This document shows positions 15,337 to 21,476 of a DNA stretch of 37,228 nt, in pieces. Positions within the stretch are counted from its first letter, which is position 1. The number at the start of each line of letters is the position of its first letter. The position numbers were made by a program, and so were the translations under genes. The stretch lies in contig WFQU01000141.1 in assembly GCA_015486845.1 (NCBI GenBank), positions 1 to 37,228 on the forward strand, read 5' to 3'. The notes beneath the pieces are model-generated. The model ran no database searches. It saw nothing but the letters and a program-made list of their open reading frames with translations, and was not told the DNA's origin. The stretch comes from Anaerolineae bacterium (GTDB taxonomy: Bacteria; Chloroflexota; Anaerolineae; JAADDB01).

Positions 15337-16436
15337 TGTGTGATGGTGTGCACCCGTATGGCCGGCTGCTTTGGCTTTTGACCGCGGCGCTGCCAGCGCT
15401 CTTGACGCATAATCCACTTTACCTGACGCTGTTGTTGGCTTCCATCGGTGTTATGTTCCTGGCCCGTCGACGCGCGGCGCTGGCTGGCGGCTCCCCGGCG
15501 CCGGGCCAGATGGGATGGCGCACGTTTCTGACTCTGGCGCTCTGGATCGGCGGCTTCAGCATCGCATTTAACGGATTGACGACCCATTTCGGCCGGATAC
15601 TGCTCTTCCGCTTGCCGTCCGGCTGGCCGCTGCTCGGCGGCATCATCACCGGCGAAGCGTTCCTCTACGGCCTCGCCAACGCGTTGGCGCTGGTCACGCT
15701 CATCGCCGCTTTCGTCACTTTCAACAGCATCCTGCCCCGGGAAGAACTGTTGCGGCTGCTGCCCCGTTCGCTTTTCTACCTCGGGCTGATCGTTTCCATC
15801 GGCGTGGCGTTCGTCCCGGCGCTGGTGCAATCCTGGCAATCGATCCGCGAAGCGCAATTGTTGCGGGGCTATCGTTTCCGCCGCTGGCACGATTATCTGC
15901 CGTTGTTCGTGCCGCTACTGGCGGGAAGCTTCGAGAGTGCGCTGCAATTGGCCGCTTCCATGGAAAGCCGCGGCTTCGGCGGCCGCGTTGTGCCACAATC
16001 TGCCCGGGCCGTGCGTTATGCCCGGCTGACTTTTGCTCTGGCGTCGTGTCTCGTGATCATCGGTCTCTTGGCCCGCGGCTACTGGCCGCGCCGGCCGCTT
16101 TACGGTGTCTCTTTTCTGCTGATTGGCTTAGCGCTGTTGTTGCTCCTCTCCCACCGCCAGGGGCGGCTGGTGCAACGCACCAGGTACCGCCGCTGGCTCT
16201 GGCGGCGTGCTGACACCGTTTGGGCGATCCTGGCCGCGGGACAGCTTTTGGCGTTGCTGGCCCTCTGGTATGCCCGGCGGAGCGCATTGATCTACTATCC
16301 CTATCCGCCTTATGCTCCCTGGCCCGCTTTCGACCCGCTGGTGGGCGTGTTGATGATGTGGCCGGCACTGCCTGCGCTTCTTCCCGCGCGTGATCTTTTC
16401 GCTCGCCGGACGCTTTCGCCCGAGGAGGGACGATGA
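15336..16436 (+). CDS. ecfT: ECF transporter T component (EcfT/CbiQ family)
   Basis: This encodes a 366-residue membrane protein of the energy-coupling-factor transmembrane family, the scaffold that links ATPases to the substrate-binding S component. Several hydrophobic helices occur in the first 160 residues. Two coupling motifs follow: EAQLLRGYRF (LRG at 176-178) and AASMESRGFGG (SRG at 211-213), the x-Arg-Gly signatures whose helices dock on the ATPases. Further helices occur at the C-terminus, making the protein longer than the usual 250-270 residues. ATG 15336 overlaps the previous stop in TGATG, with GGAGG at 15326-15330; an in-frame TTG at 15333 is less likely. The stop overlaps the ATPase gene by 4 bases. 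It is under the same cobalamin riboswitch unless internal promoters dominate. Confidence 0.9.
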   Translation: MCDGVHPYGRLLWLLTAALPALLTHNPLYLTLLLASIGVMFLARRRAALAGGSPAPGQMGWRTFLTLALWIGGFSIAFNGLTTHFGRILLFRLPSGWPLLGGIITGEAFLYGLANALALVTLIAAFVTFNSILPREELLRLLPRSLFYLGLIVSIGVAFVPALVQSWQSIREAQLLRGYRFRRWHDYLPLFVPLLAGSFESALQLAASMESRGFGGRVVPQSARAVRYARLTFALASCLVIIGLLARGYWPRRPLYGVSFLLIGLALLLLLSHRQGRLVQRTRYRRWLWRRADTVWAILAAGQLLALLALWYARRSALIYYPYPPYAPWPAFDPLVGVLMMWPALPALLPARDLFARRTLSPEEGR

Positions 16437-18079
16437 CGCCGCTGATCACTTTCCGCCACTTTTCGTACAGCTATCCGGAAGGTGCCCGGCCGGTGCTGCG
16501 CGATTTGAGCCTTTCCGTCGAAGAAGGGGAATTTGTGTTGGTGATGGGGCGCTCCGGCGTGGGGAAATCCACTTTTCTGCGGGCGTTGAACGGCTTGGTG
16601 CCACATTTCTACGGCGGCGAAATCGCCGGCAGCGTTTCGGTAGCCGGCAAAGACCCGGTCGCCCTGGGTACCCGTGCCATGAGCGAACTGGTCGGCTTCG
16701 TGGATCAAAGCCCGGAGCGCACGTTTGTATCGGAACGGGTGGAGGAAGAGCTGGTTTTCGCGCTGGAAAACCTGGCCGTGCCGCCGCTGATCATGCGCAA
16801 ACGGGTGGAAGAAGTGCTGGACCAGTTAGGGATTGCGCCGTTGCGCAGCCGCGCCATCGCCACACTTTCCGGCGGGGAGAAACAGCGGGTGGCCATCGCC
16901 GCCGCGCTGACGATGCAGCCGCGCGTTTTGGTGTTGGACGAGCCGACTTCGCAGTTAGACCCGCAGTCGGCGGAGGATGTCTTGACCGCGCTGCGCCGGC
17001 TGAACGAGGATTTGGGGTTGACAGTGCTGGTGAGCGAGCACCGGCTGGAGCGGGTGCTGCCGTTTGCCGACCGGGTCATCGCTTTTACCGAGTCGGGTGC
17101 GCAGCCGCTCTGCGGCACGCCGGCCGACGTGGTGGCGCAGGTGGATTTGCTGCCGCCGGTGGTCGCTTTGGGGAAAGCGCTGGGCTGGCAGCCGTTGCCG
17201 TTGACGTTGAAAGCGGCGCGGCGTTTCGTGCCAGGGCTCTCTTTGCCGGCCGTCGGGAGCGCGATTGCGAGTACGACCGAATCGCCGCCGTTGATTGCCG
17301 CGGAGAAACTCTGGTTCCGTTACAACGGCCACGACGTGCTGCGCGACGCGTCGCTGCGGCTGCCTCGGGGCACGCTGCTGGCGCTGATGGGCCGCAACGG
17401 TGCCGGCAAAACGACATTGTTGAAGCAATTGGTAGGACTTTTGCGCCCGCGCGAGGGCCGGGTGCGGTTTTTCCCACTGCGCGGCACGACAGTGGACGTG
17501 GGCAAAACGGCGCTGCCCGATTTAATCCAGCATATCGGCATGGTGCCGCAAGACCCGGGCGCGTTCTTGTTCCAGGAGCGCGTGTTGGACGAATTGGCCG
17601 TCACCCGGCGCAATCACGGTTTGCCGGCCGATGAAGCGGCGGATAGGGCGCTGCTGACGCATTTGGGCGTAGACCACTTGGCGGCACAGAATCCTCGTGA
17701 TTTGAGCGGCGGCGAGCAGCAACGGGTGGCGTTGGCGTCGATCATGGTGGCGCAGCCGGAGCTTTTGCTGCTGGACGAGCCGACGCGCGGCCTGGATTAC
17801 GCCCAGAAAGAAGCATTGGTCGCGTTACTGCGTTCGTTGCAAGCGGACGGCGTGAGCATCATCATGGCGACGCACGACGTGGAACTGGTGGCGCAGGCGG
17901 CGGACGCGGTGGCGCTGATGGCGGAAGGAGAGGTGATTCTGTCCGGGCCGACCCGGGAAGTGATGACGGAATCGTTGCTTTTTGCACCGCAGCTGAACAA
18001 ATTGCTGCGCGATCCCCGCTTTTTGACGCTGGAGGATGTGCTATCAGCGCTTCCGGTCCGGCCGGAGAGCCCGGCATGA
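16433..18079 (+). CDS. ecfA: ECF transporter fused double ATPase (EcfA-EcfA')
   Basis: This encodes a 548-residue protein holding two complete ABC ATPase domains, the energising part of an ECF importer. Domain 1 has Walker A GRSGVGKS (39-46), signature LSGGEKQ (145-151) and Walker B VLVLDEPT (165-172). Domain 2 has Walker A GRNGAGKT (320-327), signature LSGGEQQ (424-430) and Walker B LLLLDEPT (444-451). A linker of about 60 residues joins them. In many ECF systems the two ATPases are separate proteins, so this is a fusion. ATG 16433 overlaps the T-component stop in an ATGA arrangement, and its own stop overlaps the S-component start in the same way, so stoichiometric production is likely. Confidence 0.95.
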   Translation: MTPLITFRHFSYSYPEGARPVLRDLSLSVEEGEFVLVMGRSGVGKSTFLRALNGLVPHFYGGEIAGSVSVAGKDPVALGTRAMSELVGFVDQSPERTFVSERVEEELVFALENLAVPPLIMRKRVEEVLDQLGIAPLRSRAIATLSGGEKQRVAIAAALTMQPRVLVLDEPTSQLDPQSAEDVLTALRRLNEDLGLTVLVSEHRLERVLPFADRVIAFTESGAQPLCGTPADVVAQVDLLPPVVALGKALGWQPLPLTLKAARRFVPGLSLPAVGSAIASTTESPPLIAAEKLWFRYNGHDVLRDASLRLPRGTLLALMGRNGAGKTTLLKQLVGLLRPREGRVRFFPLRGTTVDVGKTALPDLIQHIGMVPQDPGAFLFQERVLDELAVTRRNHGLPADEAADRALLTHLGVDHLAAQNPRDLSGGEQQRVALASIMVAQPELLLLDEPTRGLDYAQKEALVALLRSLQADGVSIIMATHDVELVAQAADAVALMAEGEVILSGPTREVMTESLLFAPQLNKLLRDPRFLTLEDVLSALPVRPESPA

Positions 18080-18897
18080 CTGAGGATTTATCGTCGGCCG
18101 GCCGGGGCAAGCGTTGTTGGGACGGCGTGATGCTGTTCTTGACGGGGCTGACCGGGGTCGTGGCGTTTCTCTACCCGTTTCTCTTCCCGCCGGCGGTGCA
18201 ACGGCCGGGAGGCGCCCAGGCGCATGCTCAGGACGCCCCACTTTTTCTTGGCGTGCTGCTTCTGCTCATGTTGACTTTTCTGTTGGCGAACCTGACCGGT
18301 GAGGGGATGGGCAGCAAAGATGTGGCGATGCTGGGCGTTTTGGCGGCGGCCGGCGCAGTGCTCCGTTTCTTGCCGCTGCCCGGCGGTGCCTCGGCGTTTT
18401 TCTTCCTGCCCATTTTGGCCGGCTATGTTTACGGACCGACTTTCGGCTTCCTGGCCGGAAGCAGCGCCCTGCTGGTTGCGGCGCTGTTCAGCGGGGGCAT
18501 CGGCCCGTGGCTGCCCTATCAGATGTTCGCCGCGGGGTGGGTGGGGGCTTTGCCTGGCTTTCTACCCCGCCGGGGCCGGGATGACCGGCTCGAGCTCGTT
18601 CTGCTGGCGTTCACCGGCTTCCTTTTGGGGTTGTTTTATGGCGCGGTCATGAATTTGTGGTTCTGGCCGTTCGTCTACCAGCCGCAACTGCCGGGGCAAT
18701 ACTGGCAGGCAGGGCTCGGCGTGACCGATACGTTGCGCCGCTATCTGCTTTTCTACCTCACCACTTCCCTTTGGTGGGACATCCTGCGCGGCGCAGGCAA
18801 TGCGCTCTTGCTGCTCTTTTTCGGCGTGCCTGTTTTGCGGCTCTTCCGGCGCTATCAGCGTCGTTTCTATTTTCGTGTGCGCCGGGAGTTGGAGTGA
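18076..18897 (+). CDS. ECF transporter S component, probable cobalamin-specific subunit
   Basis: This encodes a 273-residue polytopic membrane protein with about six or seven hydrophobic segments. The central block FLPLPGGASAFFFLPILAGYVYGPTFGFLAGSSALLVAALFSGGIGPWLPYQMFAAGWVG has the look of ECF substrate-binding (S) subunits, in which the GPW-Q-F-GW region is typical. It begins inside the stop codon of the ATPase gene (ATGA overlap) and ends the operon. The N-terminal MHIxDG metal-binding signature of CbiM/NikM subunits is absent, so cobalt or nickel import is unlikely. The cobalamin riboswitch and B12-binding-like neighbours point to cobalamin, as in the CbrT-type ECF systems. Similarity to CbrT itself could not be measured here. 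Confidence 0.82.
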   Translation: MTEDLSSAGRGKRCWDGVMLFLTGLTGVVAFLYPFLFPPAVQRPGGAQAHAQDAPLFLGVLLLLMLTFLLANLTGEGMGSKDVAMLGVLAAAGAVLRFLPLPGGASAFFFLPILAGYVYGPTFGFLAGSSALLVAALFSGGIGPWLPYQMFAAGWVGALPGFLPRRGRDDRLELVLLAFTGFLLGLFYGAVMNLWFWPFVYQPQLPGQYWQAGLGVTDTLRRYLLFYLTTSLWWDILRGAGNALLLLFFGVPVLRLFRRYQRRFYFRVRRELE

Positions 18898-18962
18898 TTG
18901 TCCCTTCGGTGTGGCTTCAGCCGCGGCTGATGGACGCGGCAAGCATCATTGTCCGCCGGCGG

Positions 18963-19015
18963 GCACGGAGCTCAAAGCTCCGTGCTACATTTTGGGAAGC
19001 CCCGTAAACGGGGCT
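18963..19015 (-). repeat. REP-like double hairpin after the ECF operon
   Basis: A perfect 10-bp stem GCACGGAGCT/AGCTCCGTGC (18963-18972/18976-18985) with a CAA loop is followed by AGCCCCGT/ACGGGGCT (18998-19005/19008-19015). The same pair recurs at 20090-20142. Read on the minus strand the first hairpin has the GTAGCACGG...TTTGA-like layout of the hairpin at 5677-5702. No T-tract follows. Confidence 0.85.
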
Positions 19016-19109
19016 ACGGTCGAGCTGAATGTTGCCTTGTTTTTTTGCGCCTCGGCGGCTCCACTTCGAGCTTTTAGTTCTCGCTCGTTCAGGTTATTCG
19101 CCGCTGAAT

Positions 19110-19532
19110 TTAGGCGGGAGGCGTTCCGCCGGGCGTTAGACGCTTCACGCCGGGCAGCCGGTCGAAATGTTTGTCGAAAGTGAAAATACCCTCGGTTCCT
19201 TCCCGACCCATGTGCACACTAACCAACGCGTCGACGAAATCCACATTCAGATTGGCAAAAAGCGTCAGCGCCAGCAGCGCACCGGTTTCATCGGCCATTT
19301 GAATGCCGTCATTAGCAATGAGCGCCTGCAGGACATCGCTGATGGAGTCCTTGTTGAACTTGTAGAAAGAGGACAAAACCCAGACCGTTTCCGCCAGAAC
19401 GATCTCATCCAGCACCAATGTCACTTTACCTTGTCCCGCCGCCACGAAAAGTGCTTTGACCTGTAAGGCCTGCTCTGTCGGCTGGCCGGTAATGAAACGC
19501 AGCACGACGTTAGTATCCAGATAAGCCCGCAT
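19110..19532 (-). CDS. PIN-domain protein, probable VapC-type toxin
   Basis: This encodes a 140-residue PIN-domain protein, a Mg2+-dependent RNase fold typical of VapC toxins. The acidic active-site set is visible: D6 in MRAYLDTNVVLRF, Glu in EIVLAETVWVL, Asp in NVDFVDALVSVHMG and Asp in GIFTFDKHFDRL. It reads leftward directly after the AbrB-type gene, with AAGGAG overlapping that gene's end. I chose ATG at 19532 because it sits 7 bases from AAGGAG; a GTG three bases upstream is possible. Target RNA is unknown. Confidence 0.9.
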   Translation of the reverse strand: MRAYLDTNVVLRFITGQPTEQALQVKALFVAAGQGKVTLVLDEIVLAETVWVLSSFYKFNKDSISDVLQALIANDGIQMADETGALLALTLFANLNVDFVDALVSVHMGREGTEGIFTFDKHFDRLPGVKRLTPGGTPPA

Positions 19533-19536
19533 CACA

Positions 19537-19797
19537 TCACTCCTTGCCCTCGGCGATGCGCCGTCCTAATTCCCAGCGCATCTGTTCACGGATGGTGTTC
19601 AGATCGGGGCCGCCTTCTTCAATGGGCAGCGCGCCGAACAGCTCTGCCAGCGGACGCATTCGGATTGGAATCATCACGATATGATCTCCCTGAACGGTGA
19701 CCAGCAAGCGGTCTTTCGCCCTCAATTTCAGCGTTTCCCGCACCTCTTTGGGAATGGTGACCTGGCTTTTTGACGTGATAGTAGTAACAGCGGTCAT
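19537..19797 (-). CDS. AbrB/MazE/SpoVT-type antitoxin
   Basis: This encodes an 86-residue protein with a swapped-hairpin AbrB DNA-binding domain at the N-terminus: TTITSKSQVTIPKEVRETLKLRAKDRLLVTVQGDHIVMIPI. The C-terminal 40 residues, with an RPLAELFGALP segment and a charged helix, would bind and block the PIN toxin. It is first in the pair, with its stop 4 bases before the toxin's start codon, the standard antitoxin-toxin order. It likely represses its own promoter, where short palindromes lie between the promoter and the start. Confidence 0.9.
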   Translation of the reverse strand: MTAVTTITSKSQVTIPKEVRETLKLRAKDRLLVTVQGDHIVMIPIRMRPLAELFGALPIEEGGPDLNTIREQMRWELGRRIAEGKE

Positions 19798-19810
19798 ATT
19801 CCTTACCTTT

Positions 19811-19872
19811 CCTGATCAGGGTATTAAACCGTATTCCTCCTTACATTCTATTATATTTTTTCCAATTGTCAA
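19811..19872 (-). promoter_or_regulatory. Promoter and possible operators of the toxin-antitoxin pair
   Basis: On the minus strand TTGACA (19872-19867) is followed after 16 bases by TAGAAT (19850-19845). Downstream lie the perfect palindrome CCTGATCAGG (19811-19820) and the near-palindrome GGTATTAAACC (19820-19830), plausible autoregulatory sites. Confidence 0.65.
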
Positions 19873-20371
19873 ATAGGCTGCATTGTTACTTAGCCTTCCC
19901 CTACGGTCTCTTTTCCTGACGTCGGCGCGCCCGAGCGCCGGGCACATTGTGGCGACTGGAAATCACGCCGCGCGGGGGCTGTGGCCGAGTATTGTTCCCC
20001 CTCTCCGCCTCGGAGAGGGGGCAAAGCGGAGCGCAGCGACGCTTGGGGGAGAGGTCTGACAATGCGCGGACTGCCTTATCCGCCGGCGGGCACGGAGCTC
20101 AAAGCTCCGTACTACGTTTTGGGAAGCCCCGTAAACGGGGCTGGCAGTGCGTAGCCCGCTTTAGCGGGCTTATTCCTGACGTAGCCCGAAGGCTTTGAGC
20201 CTCGGGCGGGGTGTCGTGCTGCGCGGCTCCGCGTCAGCTTTTTGCGCGATGCGCATCTCTTTGTCTGCCGTCCAAGGAACCTTCTGTTCTCTTTCGTCCT
20301 GCCCTTTTGTCGTGTACAATACCTTCATTGTGATGGTTCTATCGCGGAGCCCCCGGGGGAGGGAACTAGAT
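19873..20371. other. Intergenic stretch rich in hairpins
   Basis: There is no convincing gene before ATG 20372. Hairpins present are CCCCCTCTCCG/CGGAGAGGGGG (19997-20007/20011-20021), the repeat pair at 20090-20142, AGCCCGCT/AGCGGGCT (20153-20160/20163-20170) and GCCCGAAGGCT/AGCCTCGGGC (20184-20207). A weak -10-like TACAAT lies at 20315-20320. Confidence 0.6.
20090..20207. repeat. REP-like hairpin cluster before the ThiF-like gene
   Basis: GCACGGAGCT/AGCTCCGTaC (20090-20099/20103-20112) and AGCCCCGT/ACGGGGCT (20125-20132/20135-20142) repeat the pair at 18963-19015. Two more hairpins with different stems follow, the last with the ACGTAGC...TTTGA layout seen at 5677 and 11093. Confidence 0.85.
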
Positions 20372-21424
20372 ATGGATTTTGAGCGTTATCAACGGCAAAT
20401 GTTGGTGAAAGACTTTGGCCGGGCCGGCCAGGAAAAATTGGCGGCCTCCACCGCACTGGTCATCGGCTGCGGCGCTGTGGGCAGCACGATTGCCAATCTG
20501 TTGGTGCGAGCCGGCGTCGGCCGGGTGCGCTTAGTGGACCGCGACTTAGTCGAACTGAGCAATCTCCCCAGGCAGATCCTGTTCGACGAAGAAGATGTGC
20601 GGGAACGGAGGCCTAAAGCGATCGCTGCAGCCCGCCATTTGCGTCGCATCAATAGCGATGTGCAGGTGGAGCCAGTTGTTGCGAATGTCCGGCGTAACAA
20701 CATTCTCTCGCTGATGGGGGATGCCGACGTGGTGCTGGACGGCACGGACAACTTCCCGACGCGCTATCTCATCAACGATGCGGCGTTGAAGCTGGGCAAG
20801 CCGTGGATTTATAGCGGGGTTCTGGCCACTTACGGCATGACCGCGACCTTCGTGCTGGGGGAAACTGGCTGTCTGCGCTGTTTGTTCGGCCCGCTCGATC
20901 CCGAGGCCGAGGTCAACGCGCCGACTTGTGCGACGGTGGGCGTTTTTGGGCCGGTCGTTGGCGTTGTGGCCAGCCTTGCCGCCGGGGAGGCGCTCAAGCT
21001 GCTCACCGGGCTGGGCAAGCGCAACGACCATTTACTTCACATTGACCTGCGGGACCTGACTGTGGAGAAACTGCCTTTGGTTGCCAATCCGACCTGCCCG
21101 GCTTGCCACGGTCAATATGATTATCTGCAGCCTGGCAGGGGATATGACGCCGATGACGGGATGGAAGAGGACGAACCTGTCGATATTCTGTGTGGCGGCG
21201 GCACGGTCCAGATCAAGCCGATGGCATCGCCGGGGGAGATTGATTTAGTGCAGTTGAGCGCGGAAATGTCCGGTGTGGTTCTGGAAGTGGTCAGGCCGGA
21301 GTTGCTTCGTGTACGCATGGGCGACATGGAGATGACGCTTTTCCCGGATGGCCGGGCGCTCTTTCATGGCACGGAGGACGCAGCGCTCGCCCGGCGGTGG
21401 TACCGGCGTCTCGTCCAGCAGTAA
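20372..21424 (+). CDS. ThiF/MoeB/HesA-family E1-like adenylyltransferase
   Basis: This encodes a 350-residue enzyme that would adenylate the C-terminal Gly-Gly of a ubiquitin-like sulfur carrier (MoaD- or ThiS-type). Features: nucleotide loop GCGAVG (32-37), RLVDRDLVELSNLPRQ, DGTDNFPTRY, zinc pairs CLRC (167-170) and CPAC (242-245), and a candidate catalytic Cys186 in NAPTCATVG. About 100 residues follow the catalytic core. They are not a typical rhodanese domain and end in LFPDGRALFHGTEDAALARRWYRRLV, a form seen in E1-like proteins with a C-terminal carrier-handling extension. ATG 20372 has GGGAGGG about 9 bases upstream; the frame remains open back to 20195 through repeat DNA. No carrier protein or thiamine/molybdopterin gene is nearby, so the pathway is open. 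Confidence 0.88.
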   Translation: MDFERYQRQMLVKDFGRAGQEKLAASTALVIGCGAVGSTIANLLVRAGVGRVRLVDRDLVELSNLPRQILFDEEDVRERRPKAIAAARHLRRINSDVQVEPVVANVRRNNILSLMGDADVVLDGTDNFPTRYLINDAALKLGKPWIYSGVLATYGMTATFVLGETGCLRCLFGPLDPEAEVNAPTCATVGVFGPVVGVVASLAAGEALKLLTGLGKRNDHLLHIDLRDLTVEKLPLVANPTCPACHGQYDYLQPGRGYDADDGMEEDEPVDILCGGGTVQIKPMASPGEIDLVQLSAEMSGVVLEVVRPELLRVRMGDMEMTLFPDGRALFHGTEDAALARRWYRRLVQQ

Positions 21425-21476
21425 GCTGTCACGCTGGATCGCCTTAGCCGGTTGGTACACCACCCCGAACGAAAAA

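Noticed and set aside
16390-17634. Long plus-strand reading frame of 414 codons overlapping the double ATPase
   Set aside because: It is a shifted frame of the ATPase gene with Arg/Gly/Ala-rich low-complexity protein; the ATPase frame has all expected motifs.
18076-18897. Cobalt or nickel ECF importer (CbiM/NikM type)
   Set aside because: The N-terminal His-containing metal signature of CbiM/NikM is absent and no CbiN-like gene is present, so cobalamin fits better with the riboswitch.
19947-20198. Small reading frame before the ThiF-like gene
   Set aside because: It is made entirely of hairpin repeat DNA and has no ribosome binding site.
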